DNA from: Ottelia alismoides
Lineage: Eukaryota; Streptophyta; Magnoliopsida; Alismatales; Hydrocharitaceae
NCBI GenBank assembly: GCA_037367405.1
Contig: JAZKJV010002329.1
Location: 434,001-498,000, forward strand
Reading direction: 5' to 3'
DNA length: 64,000 nt
Positions 1 through 11,179 of this stretch are shown here, in pieces. The translations under genes were made by a program, and so were the position numbers. The notes under the pieces are model-generated. The model was given only the letters and a program-made list of their open reading frames with translations, had not been told where the DNA came from and did not search any database. The stretch's first letter is position 1; each line of letters starts with the position of its first letter.

Positions 1-600
1 AAATTCTATAAAAATTAAAAAAGTGTATTTTCAAGTTCTGTAGTTATATTTTCTTTTCTATCTTCACATAAAATTGTTGTCAGGAATTTAAGGGCATTTT
101 AAATATGTTAAAATTGCCTTTCTATCCAGGCTGTACACTGTTTGTTAGTTTTGCCTTTCTTTTATTTTTAGAAAATTTTATAAAAATCAAAAAAGTCCAT
201 AAAATACCCAAAAACACTTGAATATTTTAAAAATACAAAAAAATTTATTTTGTTTTTTTTTGAGCTTTTTAGACCTTAATAAAAATTGTTGTGTTGTGTT
301 TGCTTTTATTTTCTTATTCTCTTTCTTAAAAGAAAATATAAAAAAATTAAAACATTAAAAACCACCAAAAATATTTTTATTTCTTTTTGAATTTCTCGAC
401 TACATCGTAGGACTATCCCGTGCTCCTTGTGTCTGATCCTGGTGGCTATACCAGGTTAAATAAATAGCATGACCGCTTGCCTTGATTTTCATGATTGTTT
501 GATTTTGACGGTGGTCTGAATTTTTCTTGTTGATTGTACCTTGCGATTCTGGTCGCAACGACCTTCGATATTACTTAACCTGAGTTGTCTGGGGTCATCA
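1..600 (+). repeat. 3' portion of an old Athila-type LTR (truncated by window edge)
   Basis: This AT-rich stretch aligns by eye with the last 600 bases of the LTR that ends at 5842. Both share the block around 395-470 (CTACxTCGTAGG, then CGTGCTCC, then GGTCGCTATACCAGG or a close variant) and both end in TCATCA. No tRNA-Asp primer site follows position 600, so this is better read as the 3' LTR (or a solo LTR) of an element lying to the left than as a 5' LTR. It is clearly more diverged from the A and D LTRs than those are from each other. The left end is outside the window. Confidence 0.7.
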
Positions 601-602
601 TC

Positions 603-1945
603 ACTAGTATAATAAGCACAAAACCCTCTATGGTACAACTTGAGGATTTAGATGTTGTACGAGATTTTCCTGATGTTTTTCTAAACGACCTTCCGGGTCT
701 TCCGCCTAGAAGAGAAATTGACTTCACTATTGATGTACTACCAGATACTGCACCCATATCTAAAGCACCATATAGAATGGCTCCTGCTGAGTTGGATGAG
801 CTGAAAAAGTAGTTGCAAGAACAATTAGATAAGGGGTTCTTGAGACCAAGTGTTTCTCCTTAGGGTGCTCCTGTATTATTCGTGAAAAAGAAGGACGGGT
901 CCCTTAGGCTCTGCATTGGTTACAGAGCATTGAATAAAGTCACCATAAAAAATAAGTACCCGCTACCTTGCATTGATGATCTGTTCGACCAATTGCAGCA
1001 AGCAACAGTCTTCTCCAAGATTGATCTTCGCTCTGGTTACCATCAACTCAATATTAGGGATGAAGACATATCAAAGACAACATTCAGGATAAGATACGTG
1101 CACTATGAATTCTTAGTGATGCCTTTTGGCCTTACAAATGCACCTGCTGCATTTATGGAGTTAGTGAATAGGGTATTCCGAGTATAGCTGGACAAGTTTG
1201 TGATTGTCTTTGTTGATGATATTTTGGTTTATTCACCAGATATCGAACAACACCGAGTGCATCTTCGATTAGTTCTTGAGACATTGTAGTAACACCAACT
1301 TTATGCTAAATTATCCAAATGCGACTTTTGGTTTCATGAAGTTGCATTTCTTGGTCATATTGTATCCAAGAAGGGTATTTCTGTGGATCCTGCTAAGGTG
1401 GAGGTTGTTTTCATTTGAGTCAGCGCAAGACTGTCTTTGAAATCCGTAGTTTTCTAGGACTGGCAGGATATTCTAGGATCTCCCTACCTCTGACCCGATT
1501 GTTGAGAAAGGACGTAAAGTTTGAATGGTCTCAAAAGTACGAGCAAAGATTTCAAGAGTTAAAGCAAAGATTGATGACTTCTCCTGTGCTCACACTACCA
1601 TTGGGTAGTGGTGGATTTGTGGTTTACACAGATGCATCAGGCTCTGATTTGGGATGTGTTCTCATGCAACATGGAAAAGTTGTGGCTTAGGCATCCTGAC
1701 AGTTGAAGGAAGCTGAAAGAAATTATCCGACGCATGATCTAGAGCTCGTAGCGGTAGTTTTTGCACTAAAAATTTGGCATCATTATTTATATGAAGAGAA
1801 ATTTGAGATATTTACTGATCATAAAAGCCTCAAGTATATCTTCTCTCAGAAGGAACTGAATATGAGACAAAGACGATGGTTGGAGTTTTTGTCAGACTAT
1901 GATCTTTCCAGTGACTATCATCCAGAAAAAGTACGCTTTAAGTAG
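603..1945 (+). pseudogene. Decayed chromovirus (Tekay/Del-like Ty3/gypsy) reverse transcriptase-RNase H relic
   Basis: The broken frames encode, in order, a pre-RT linker ([13 protein letters not shown]), RT motifs ([51 protein letters not shown]) and RNase H motifs (YTDASGSDLG, then [16 protein letters not shown]). These are typical of chromoviruses, not of the Athila elements in the rest of the window. Stop codons lie at about 810-812, 861, 1185, 1288-1291, 1688 and 1697. There is a frame break near 1415, and the usual segment between SFLGLAGY and SRISLPL is shortened by about eight residues. This is the oldest layer of the nest and is certainly non-functional. The Tekay/Del assignment is from motif recall; another chromovirus clade is possible. 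Confidence 0.85.
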
Positions 1946-2147
1946 GAAATATGAAGGGAAGCTCGCAAGTATGAAATTGCAATGGCAGCTAATGAAATAT
2001 TGAGAGGAATGGAACCCTTTTATTGAAAGAAAGACTAGAGTTCTTATGGTTGTAATGAAGATCCACTCATCATTGGTAGAGAAAGTTACCTTGACTATGA
2101 TAGTGACCTTCAAAATTTGATAATTGCTTCTCAAAAAGAAGGATATG
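1946..2147 (+). other. Unassigned remainder of the chromovirus relic
   Basis: About 200 bases lie between the last recognisable RNase H motif and the start of element A's LTR. They contain several stops in the expected frame and no integrase motif that I recognise. They are probably decayed pol sequence. The last five bases, ATATG (2143-2147), are the left half of a candidate target-site duplication for element A; the partner is beyond the window. Confidence 0.4.
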
Positions 2148-5100
2148 TGATGAATACTCATTCATCACTCTTTATTCTTATATTTTAGCTACGAAAACCT
2201 TTGCAAATGCATGTATATATTTGTAAATATAAATAATTACCAAAAGCATGCATGGTGTAAAAAGTAATAATTAGCATGTTTTTGTGCAAAAATAAAAGAA
2301 TAAAGATTAAAAAGAAAAAGAGGAAATATTTAGAATAAATATTGAGCAACCTAACCCAAGGGAGGGCTCAGCATGGGCCTGACCGCATAAAAGCCAAAGT
2401 AAAGGGAGATAGGGGCTCATGTGTGTAAATATATTTGTAAATATAATAAAAACATTTTCCTCTATAAAAATAGAATAAAATGGCTTGTATATATTGTATA
2501 TATACTTATAAAAATCAAAACAAAAATAGAAAAATTAAAAAGAAAATAAAAAGAGTCACATGTGTATATATCCACCATGTACATACAACCACACTTATAT
2601 TTATTTCACCTTATGCATAAATAAAATTAATTTTTATAAAATTTGTATATATTCTACTTTTTATGTTGTAAATAAATAAAATAAAAACCATTAAAACAAA
2701 AACAAAATAAAAAGCACAAAATTAAAAAAACCAAAAATCACATTGTACATATACCATGTATATAGATGTATACATCTATTTATTTCACCCTTGTTTATAA
2801 ATAATAAAAATAAAATAAAAATACCTTTTTATTCCTTATTTATTACTATAAATAAAAGAATATAAAATAGGAATAAAAATGCACAAAAATAACAAATTAA
2901 AAATCAAAAATTAAAAAGGCATATTGTGTAAATACCTATGTATAGCATAAAGTGTACATACCCTATTTTTATTTTGAAAAATTAATTAAAAATCACCAAA
3001 AAATAAAAAAAATTAAAACAAAAATATTTCATGTTTTAAGTTTTTCTTAATTCGACTTTTTCTATTCTATTTCGAATTTCCAAATAAATATGATCTGGAA
3101 TTTTCTGATTGGTCCACGGGGGACGTTGACCTCCGGTCAACTGCCCCCCGCGGACCTCTTCCTCGCGGGTCTGATTTTTTCACCCGACTTCTCCCTCTTC
3201 CCCACTCCAGATCCGATAGCTCCATACCCATACCTAGGGTCCGTTTCACTCACGACACATCCGACACCCTCGTCGGCATGCCCGCCTCGGGGTCCGCGCT
3301 CCACGCTGCCCTACCCGATCGAATCTTGCCGGACCCTTGGCAGTATAAAGCCCGAGCTCCGCCTACTATTTTCGCATCTTGGCTCCCCTTCCTTCATCCC
3401 AGGACCTCCACCGTTATCCCCGAGGTGACAGCTCGTTGCTGGCAGTGTTGCAGAGAGGAGAGGTTGGTTGGACCATCGATCCGGCGTCTTCGCGCCGCCG
3501 TGCTCCGCCCGAAGGTAGAGCTCGAGCCTCGGGCCTCGACGACCCGCGAGGCAACGACCCAGAGCTGCCTAAGCTCACCCACAGTCGATTCCTTCACCCA
3601 GGTAGCCGTAGTTCTTCTTCCTTTTCTTTAATTTCAATTTTCGCCTAAATCCGGTCGTCGCCGACGACCTTTGATTCCGACCACCTTAGCCTTTGTCTCG
3701 ATCATCGGAATCCCCCATCACGTTCGCCCTTCCCCCGCGCACCTTCTCCGCCCATCCATTCAACCCAGCTCGCACAGGAGCTGGGATCTCGAGCTCCTCC
3801 GCCGTCGCATCGCTAGAGCTCGACCACCTCGCCGCACTGTTCACCTTCACCGTCGCTTACGGGGTCGAGGCAGTTTGCCCTCGACCCAGGAGCTTTTTGG
3901 TGTCATTTTGCAGGTTCCAGGAAGTCTATCTGAGGTCTTCCCACTCGAGCACCGGAGCTTCCCCTCCGCTGGAGTCGACAGAGCTCTCTGGAGCTCCGTT
4001 GATTCATCGGAGACGTCCCACAGACGCGGGAGGCTAAGGCGAAGCTTCCCCGATCATCAGAAGCCCCCGCGGAGGCTCGGAGTGCGCGTACTGGGCCGGC
4101 GAAGTTCGCCAGCCACTTGTTCTTCGAGGACCACCAGCAGCCGTTGGATCGCCCTCCAGCTCCAGTTTCAATCTGAGCCATCCATTCCAGGAGCGCCAGC
4201 ACCGCACGATCAAAGGAGGAGTTGATCCAGACCGTTCGATCCTGAGATGAGGCGCAGTTGAGCAGTCACCGTCAGATCCTCCACGTGTCTTCGTCTCAGC
4301 CGTCCGATCACGCCAAGGGTTACAGGAGTGAGGCGCCTCCTCTCCTCCACCGTCGGATCTCCACGTGGCGCGCTCTCAACCCTTGGATCGCTAATAAGGG
4401 GTAATTGTTCTTAGGACCCCTAGCTTTGAGTTTTTAATATTCAGTCCTGTAAATATTCAGTAGAGTTATTTTAGTTTTGGATAATTTGCACTTTGGACCT
4501 GGAGTTTATTTTATTTGCATTCATACCCCTGCGCATTGTGGACACGTGCTTCGACACGTGATTTTTGTGGATATTTGCATAGAGGCCCTGATAGTTTTTA
4601 TATTTGCACTTATGCCCCTGTGCATGATTTTTTTGAACATGTGTTGAAATGTGTGGGCTTTTTACACTTTATCCCCTAGATCTTTAGTACGTGTTACTAA
4701 TTGGTCCAGGGACCTAAAGTATTTGCATATAGGTCCCTGTGTGCCCAGGTCACGCGCCTCACGTGTGAGTTTTTGGCTAAATTGCACCAGGACCACCGTG
4801 GTTTCACTTTTTTTACTGTTAGGCCCTCCAAACTTATTTTCTTTACAATCAGGTCCTTGTACACTATGGGCTTTTGATTGTTTTGAATAAAATATCAAAT
4901 TAACTCCAAAATTGATGAAAATTGGACACATGGCTCCTGCCACAGTGTAAAATTTTCACTAAATTTTTGAAATATTTTTGAGCCCTTTTGCTATTTTTAA
5001 AAATTCAAAAGCAGCCTTTTTCCTTACTGTCTGATTTAAAAATTCACAAAAAAATAATAACACTCATCTAAAAATTACAAAAAAAATTAATTACTGTGTC

Positions 5101-5842
5101 TTTTGCCTTGTTTGATTTTCTGACCAAATTTGGTCATTTTTCATCATATAAAACTCATAAAAATTACAAAACATTAAAAACGTCATAAAAATTCTAATAA
5201 ATAATCTAAATATCCAAAAATAATAATTATGGTGCCTTAATTTTCCTTAGACTTTCTATTTTATAGGAAAATTACTTCCAGGAGCTAAATAGGCCCTTTT
5301 GCATTTTAAATTGGCCTTTTTTACTCCTGACTGAACAGCACCTTCAATTTCTTGCATTGTTTCATTTTTAGAAAACTAAATAAAAATCAGAAAAATACCA
5401 AAAATTAACCAAAAATAGTAAAAATCATAAAATACATAAAAACATTTTTATTTGAATTTTTGAGTGATTTTTGATGCATTAAATAAATTGTTGTGTTGGC
5501 TTGTTTATTTGTTTTCCTTATTTTCTTAATTAATTAAAAATCCAAAAAAAAATTTAAAAACAATTAAAAATCCACCAAAAATACTTTGATTTTATTTTTC
5601 TTTCTTTTTGAGACTACTTCGTAGGCCGCAAGGCCATCACGTGCTCCCTGAGTCCGACCTTGGTCGCTATACCAGGCTAATCTAATAGCCAGGACCGTTA
5701 TCACTTTTATTTGATTTTTCTTTGATTTTGGTGGTCTGATCCTCATTTTCTTGAATGACCGAGGGACTCTTGAGCGACTGAGGTCGCAACGACTTTAGTT
5801 CTATTTCTTCATCCTTAGTTGCTCGGGGTTTTTCGGTCATCA
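2148..5842 (+). repeat. 5' LTR of element A (3695 bp)
   Basis: It begins TGATGAATACTC and ends CGGTCATCA, with the usual TG...CA termini. It is the reverse-strand homologue of the LTR at 59333-62991. From left to right it has an AT-rich U3 (2148-3070), a GC-rich segment with the presumed promoter and leader (3100-4400), and an AT-rich end that closes two or three bases before the tRNA primer site. Several long frames in the GC-rich part (for example around 3278-4225) have low-complexity compositions and no family match; I regard them as chance frames. Confidence 0.93.
3344..3349 (+). promoter_or_regulatory. Candidate TATA box of LTR A
   Basis: TATAAA lies in the GC-rich part of the LTR, in the context CAGTATAAAGCCCGAGCTCC. 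The homologous position in element D's LTRs reads GTATATAGTCCGAGCTCC on the minus strand, so a TATA-like core with the same downstream flank is kept. Transcription would be expected about 30 bases downstream. This is inferred from position and consensus only. Confidence 0.55.
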
Positions 5843-5845
5843 GAA

Positions 5846-5863
5846 TGGCGCCGTTGCCGGGGA
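5846..5863 (+). other. Primer-binding site of element A (tRNA-Asp)
   Basis: TGGCGCCGTTGCCGGGGA lies three bases after the LTR end. It is a full 18-base complement of the 3' end of plant tRNA-Asp(GUC), including the CCA tail. Athila elements are known to use this primer. It fixes the sense of element A as the plus strand and the LTR end at 5842. Confidence 0.9.
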
Positions 5864-6336
5864 GCACAGCTTAGTAGTTTTTATTTTATTTTTGTTTTCT
5901 TTTTCACGGCTTTCCGTGGCTCTTTCTGAGTCTGCGACTTTTCACGGCTTTTTGTTTTTATTTTATTTTTGTTTTATTTTCTTTTATTTTATTTTCTTTT
6001 CTTTTTTGTTTTTGATCGATTTTGCTTGTTTATTTCCTTTGCCATTTCTGCACATATACCCCTGTTTTTATTTCTTGTTTATATTTGATTATTTTACTTG
6101 GTTTGACACTTATATTCTTTCTTGCGAGGGCCCGAGGACCGAGGCGGCAGCTTTCGAGGAGACGGCGTAACCGCGGGACTTAGAGGCGGCTCCCTTCTAC
6201 ACGGAGCCGCAGGAGAGCGTGAGAGAGAGGTTGAGTGGGCGAGGATTAGTTTAGTTTTTTATTTTTGTCATTAGAACTGTTGTAATAATACAGGGACAAC
6301 CAGTGGACTTGGACTTGTTTAGCGGGTCTGTTTCGT

Positions 6337-6354
6337 CGAGCACCGGTGTGCTCG
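6337..6354 (+). other. Leader hairpin 1 of element A
   Basis: CGAGCAC pairs with GTGCTCG around a four-base loop and is followed directly by a G run. Element D has the same stem (58800-58817). Element B has a different seven-base stem in the same setting (27631-27650), so pairing is kept while sequence changes. Confidence 0.55.
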
Positions 6355-7199
6355 GGGGACCCTTAGGATTTGTCGCGGCTTTTTCACAGTTTTATTTTTC
6401 TTTGCTGCCTTTTACGGTTTTACGCGGTTTTTCTCGAGCCCCTAGATTTAGGATTTTCTGCTTGACTGTGTCGTAATTAGTAGGATCCACACACTTAATT
6501 GATTGCCTGTTCCTATAGAACGTTAATTGGATCTACTAATAAATCATTAATAAAAATAACTGACTCACTCCTTTCGTAGCCTACGTGTCGTAGCCTGCCC
6601 TGCTAAGCGCTGCTCCTGAACCCGATGTGTCGGGAGGAGGAGGGGTAGACCGAGACCGGACCCTTTGGCTTGGAGGACCTGTGACCAGTTAGACGGTTCT
6701 GTCGAGTAGAAGTTGCCTATTTAGGACTCGGTTTTCACCGCTGCACCATATAGGTAGTTTCTTTCAGTCTTTACATTTTTGCGTGGATCACTTTGCTTGT
6801 AGAGTGCTGGAGACAGGTACGCATTTCTATCTTTGCATGCATCATTGATTTCTTCGCGCATAGGCTTTTTCCTCTTCTCCCCCTATTTTTGACTTAATAA
6901 TCAGGAGAACCGAAAATTTCGTTAGGCCTTTTGTTTTTATTGAAAAAGATTAAAAAGAAAAACCATAAATTTGGGATTGTTTAAGCTATTGACCCTAAAA
7001 GACACCTGATCTAAAAACTTGTCTTGGGGAGAGCAACCCCCTCATTGGTTGGTTTGATTGTGCGAGAGAGTGACCCGTACACTAGGTAGAGCCCTCCGGT
7101 GCTATTCCTGACAGATTAAAGACTCTTTCGTGCGGGACAGTCGGTTGGGGTAGCATCGGGTATCCCAGCAGGTCACGTAATCTCTCTGATAGATTTCTT

Positions 7200-7273
7200 G
7201 TTCACCAAAATAAAATTGACAAGATAATTTGACCGACCTTTCACGGTCTTCAGCTCGCGTCGCATTGGTGAAC
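7200..7273 (+). other. Leader hairpin 2 of element A, upstream of gag
   Basis: Outer arms GTTCACCAA (7200-7208) and TTGGTGAAC (7265-7273) are perfectly complementary. An inner stem, GACCG (7231-7235) with CGGTC (7244-7248), encloses an eight-base loop. The conserved string AAAATTGACAAGA lies on the 5' side. The same arrangement occurs ahead of gag in C and D, and the inner stem also in B. Confidence 0.65.
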
Positions 7274-9656
7274 TGAGGGGTTTGTCTTTTGATCATAGTT
7301 TCTCCAGATCCCATCTGCCTTACTCGCTACATCGCGATGATGGGTAGACGATCTCTTAGGCAGCCTCTGGCTGCACCTCTTTCGGGCGCGTCTACCCGTT
7401 CATCTAGGTTGACGCACGAGAGCCGAGACCAGCTCTACGAGCCCGAGTATGATTCTGCCATGTTCCCCCTCGACCCCCTTTCTTTCGGTTCCGAGAGACC
7501 AGTGCCAGAGGAGAGATAATCAGATTTATCGGCACCTGAGTTCGGATCATTTGGTTTTGCAGACACCATGGCCGGCAGTTCAGAGGATCGCTCCAGAGGT
7601 CCACAGCCTGAGCACTTTGTGTTGGACCAGGGTGCGATCAACTCCACCCTGATCGCCTCCCTCGAGACAGTTCAGCAGCAGTTGAGGGATCAGGGAGCGT
7701 TTATGCTAGACATGAGGAGACAGATGGAGCAGATGAGAGCAGAGCGCGAGCAGAGGAGAGAGGGACTGAGGATCCCAGATGATGCAGCCGCAGCTGCCGC
7801 CGCCGCAGTGGCAGCCGCTGTGGCAGGAGGAGGAGAGCCACCGAGACCGATGCGGGAGTTGCACAACCCCGGATCGACACTGATGCATCATTGGGTAGTG
7901 CTTCCAGAGATCGTGGGGGACTTCAAGTTCCCCCCGAACACCTTGCAGCTTCTCCCCCGTTTCCACGGACTCGCTACTGAGGAGCCCCATCTTTACCTCC
8001 AGGAGTTCCTTATGATCTGCAGCACTGTCCACGACCGTCAGGTGGACCAGGACACTATTCAGATGATTGCCTTCCCCTTTTCCTTAGCAGATAGAACAGC
8101 CACCTGACTGAAGCATCTGGGGAAGTTTGTTTACACTTGGGAGCAACTCCGCACTGAGTACTTACACAAGTACTATCCACTCGGGTGGACCAACGCCGCG
8201 AGAGCCCTTATCAGCAACTTCTTTGTGCTCCCCAACGAGTAGTTCCATGAGGCATGGGAGAGGTTCCGAGAGCTGACTGATCGATGCCCGCACCACGACA
8301 TTTCCAAGCCCAATCTTGTGCAGAGCTTTTTCAGCGGGCTGACACCAGAGCTCCAGGGCTTGGTGAACGCTTCATGTGGCGGGTCTTACTTCGCCAAGGA
8401 TCATGACCAGGTCTGGGCCATCTATGAGGAGATGGCCGAGAACTACATGGTGATGTCTCAGACCAGGTTGTATACTCAGGGCAGACCCCAGCAGCCAGGA
8501 CCCGTGCAGTACCAGAGGATAGCACGGGTCGATGTCGGTTCTTCCAATTCGTCCGCAGTAGCAGCAGCACAGGCAGAGTCGTCAGCTACGGACATGGGGA
8601 TTATCAGCGAGAAGTTGGATCGGATGGAGCTGATTGAGAAGAAGCAGTGCCAGGGCATCACTCAGATGGAGCAGATGGCACAGACTTTGAGCGATATGAA
8701 GACCCAGCTCATGTGTCTGCAGGAGGCACAGACGGCTTCACAGCCCCGTCTTCAGTCGCGAGACGATCACAGCAGCAGAAGCAGCTCGTCCCAGCGCTCC
8801 AGCTCACACCAGCAGCCTAGACAAGTTCACCTTGTACAGGCGGAGCCGTACCAGCAGCCGCAGTCCACTAACCAGGCACCACCGTCTCCTGACTTGCAGA
8901 TGGTGGTATACCAGCCTGATTAGCCTCTGGCAGTACTCTCGCCAGCCCAGTACGATGTAGAGCCATTGATGGATGTCAACGGGATTTGGTATGACCGCCC
9001 TCAGCCTGGTATCCGACGAGACCATCCCGGATTCAGGTGGGGGAACGGAGGTACCCAGCCCCAGCAGCAGCCATCTGGTCAGGGAGGCCAGTACAGTCAG
9101 CAGAGAGATCACCAGCCGCAGCAGCAGCCCCAGTGTACCCACCACCACATCAGCAGCAGTCATCCTACGTTCCTTGTCCCTATCAGCAGGGACAGTCTTG
9201 GAGGCGTGAGCAGCAGCCTCACCAGCAGCAGCATCCACCACACCCATACCCCTCTCAGCAGCAGCAGCACCAGTTCCAGCAGCCTCATTACCAGAGAGGC
9301 TACCCGTCGGGCTCCCACGAGAGCCCCGCTTTGGATGACATAGCCCGCCTCCTCACGAATTAGCAGGCCACTTTCAGACGGGGGATGGACGAGTTACGCC
9401 AGGAGATGTGGGACATTGTGAGAGGCAAGGCCGCCATCCCTGCCCAGATCAAGCCGAACCCCAATAGCCTGAAGAGGAAGTCTGAGCAGGTAGCTTACAC
9501 TGAGCATGCCACTCCTAGTGATCCATTTGATGATATGTCTGCAGACCTTTTTGATGCTGAGTTTGTCACACTTAGGAGTGGTAGGACACCAGCAGGCGGC
9601 GCCTCGTCTGAGCGACGTCATGAGGATACACCTAGAGCGCTAGATGAGGAGGAGGA

Positions 9657-9860
9657 GGAGAGCGGTACCGATGCCGCTCGAGATGATGACGGTGGTACTG
9701 ATGCCACCAAGGATGCTGACTCCACAGGCGGTACTGAGGCCGCCATTTCACCAGTCGAGGAGGTGGTACTGAGGCCACTCTTGATGCCGAGCCAGAGCAT
9801 GGTACTGAGGCCGCGAGACGTTCAGCTGATCCAACCACTGGTGGTACTGAGGCCACCAGA
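9657..9860 (+). repeat. Degenerate GGT(D/E)A coding repeat in the gag-protease linker (element A)
   Basis: Copies of GGTACTGATGCC or GGTACTGAGGCC recur at irregular spacing of roughly 25-50 bases and encode GGTDAT, GGTEAA or similar units in an acidic linker. Equivalent arrays lie in element D (about 55310-55510) and element B (about 23725-23925, units GADA or GTDA). Further single copies occur after the protease (10980-11000 here). Confidence 0.75.
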
Positions 9861-11174
9861 GTTCATGTAGAGAGATCTGTTGTTTTTCCTTCACCTGATG
9901 TATCTCGGAACCATGTTGTGAATAAAGGAAAAGGTTTGGTTTTTTCTGGTCCCACTGTGGTGCTTGATGTATGTGCGGATCAGACCGTCGAGCCGTCTAG
10001 ACCTTTTCCTAGTCCTTCATCTGAGAAGGACCCAGTGATCCCCTTCCCTAGAGCCCTTCAGATGGGGAAGGGGAAGAAAATAGAAAATCCCAAAAAGAAA
10101 GATCAGGAAGAGTTCAGCCAACAGATGATAGATCGTTTCCATATCCAGCTGTCTCTTCAGGAGGCTTTGCAGCACATTCCCCTTCTTCAGCGTTCGTTGA
10201 GAGACAGGACTACAATCAGGAGGAAGAGGAGGAACCACCACTCAGAGATCCATGTGCTGACGAAAGCCACGTGCTTCACGATTCAGAACCGTCTGCCGGC
10301 CAAGAGGCCAGATTCAGGAGCCCCTTATGTCAGATGCCACATTAGAGAGCAGAGGTTCGACCGGACTCTATTAGATAGCGGATCGTCTATCAACCTCCTT
10401 CCGGCAGCCCTTCTCGACCGCTTCGAGTTGGGAACTCTTAGACAGAGTAGGACAGTCCTTCAGTTTGCTGATCGATATGTCAAGAGGCCGAAGGGGTTGT
10501 TGCGAGACGTTGTCATCACTATTCAGGGCCTGCAATTCCCCGTGGACTTCGTAGTGTTGGACATGGAGATTCCTGATTCAGTGACCGATACCCCCATCAT
10601 TCTAGGTCGTCCGTTCTTGGCCACAGCCAAGGCGGTGACTGATCATGATAGCGGGAAGGTATACTTTTGCATCGAGGGCGAGAGTGTACAAATAGAGACG
10701 GTGGAGGACAACAGAGCCAGAGACAGATCATGCTCAGAGACCACTTCAGATACAGAGCAGCTGACAGATGCAGGGCTAGACATCCACCAGGACTGTGATT
10801 TTGTGATCACAGACGATGAGGCAGTATGGGCAGACCCAGCAGCACAGGCCATCCTCTCATTTTCAGACACCGCTGATGCAGAGATGACAGTAGAGGAGAG
10901 CTTGGAGAGCACATTCCTGGTTCAGGATACTTCAGTGGCAGTAGAGCAGGTTCTTGACCGCGGCACGGATTTTTGTGATGATGGTGGTACTGATGCCACC
11001 TTGTTTGATGCAGATCCCTCGGATTCAGAGTCTGATTGGGCAGATTGCGAGGATTATATACCAGACCTGAGTTCCACTGAGCCTACATCTGAGGAGAAGG
11101 TAGATGCCGAGCAGATCAGAGACAGTTCAGTTGAGCAGCCTTCTTCAGATCCAGTTTGCGAGAGTACGTTCTCA

Positions 11175-11179
11175 TTCTC
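11175..11179. repeat. Target-site duplication of element D, left copy (TTCTC)
   Basis: TTCTC immediately precedes the LTR terminus TGATAATC at 11180. The matching copy is at 62992-62996, immediately after the other terminus. Confidence 0.9.

Larger units (their letters stand above)
5864..7336 (+). other. Untranslated leader of element A
   Basis: About 1.5 kb without a convincing gene lies between primer site and gag. It starts with T-rich low-complexity sequence (about 5870-6020). It then holds a short hairpin followed by a G run (6337-6354) and a conserved stem-loop 89 bases ahead of gag (7200-7273). The string GGGGAGAGCAACCCC near 7025 recurs as GGGAGAGCAACCCC in element C near 43760 and on the minus strand of D near 58120. 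The leader should carry dimerisation and packaging signals. Confidence 0.7.
2148..11179 (+). mobile_element. Element A (Athila-type LTR retrotransposon), left segment
   Basis: Element A comprises a 5' LTR (2148-5842), a tRNA-Asp primer site (5846-5863), a leader, and a broken gag-protease region. It is cut at 11179 by element D and resumes at 62992 with the next codons of the same polyprotein. The duplicated TTCTC flanking D (11175-11179 and 62992-62996) proves that the two parts were once contiguous. It shares its LTR and leader family with element D but is older, since D is inserted in it. Its 3' LTR lies beyond the window. Confidence 0.93.
7337..11179 (+). pseudogene. gag-pro: Element A gag-protease, broken
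   Basis: The first codons encode MMGRRSLRQ, the same start as in elements B and D. The gag capsid region (about 7850-8400) contains the LPRFHG, MIAFPFSL and LVNASCGGSY motifs. A Q/P-rich linker, an acidic GGTDA-repeat linker (about 9660-9860) and an aspartic protease (LLDSGSSINLLP, near 10370-10405; IILGRPFLATAKAV near 10600) follow. In-frame stops lie at 7517, 8105 (TGG to TGA type), 8240, 8921 and 9361 (CAG to TAG type). One-base deletions near 9132 and 9755, judged against element D, shift the frame. The region ends in mid-codon series at 11179, where D is inserted; the following codons are found at 62992. No CCHC zinc knuckle is visible. Confidence 0.92.
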
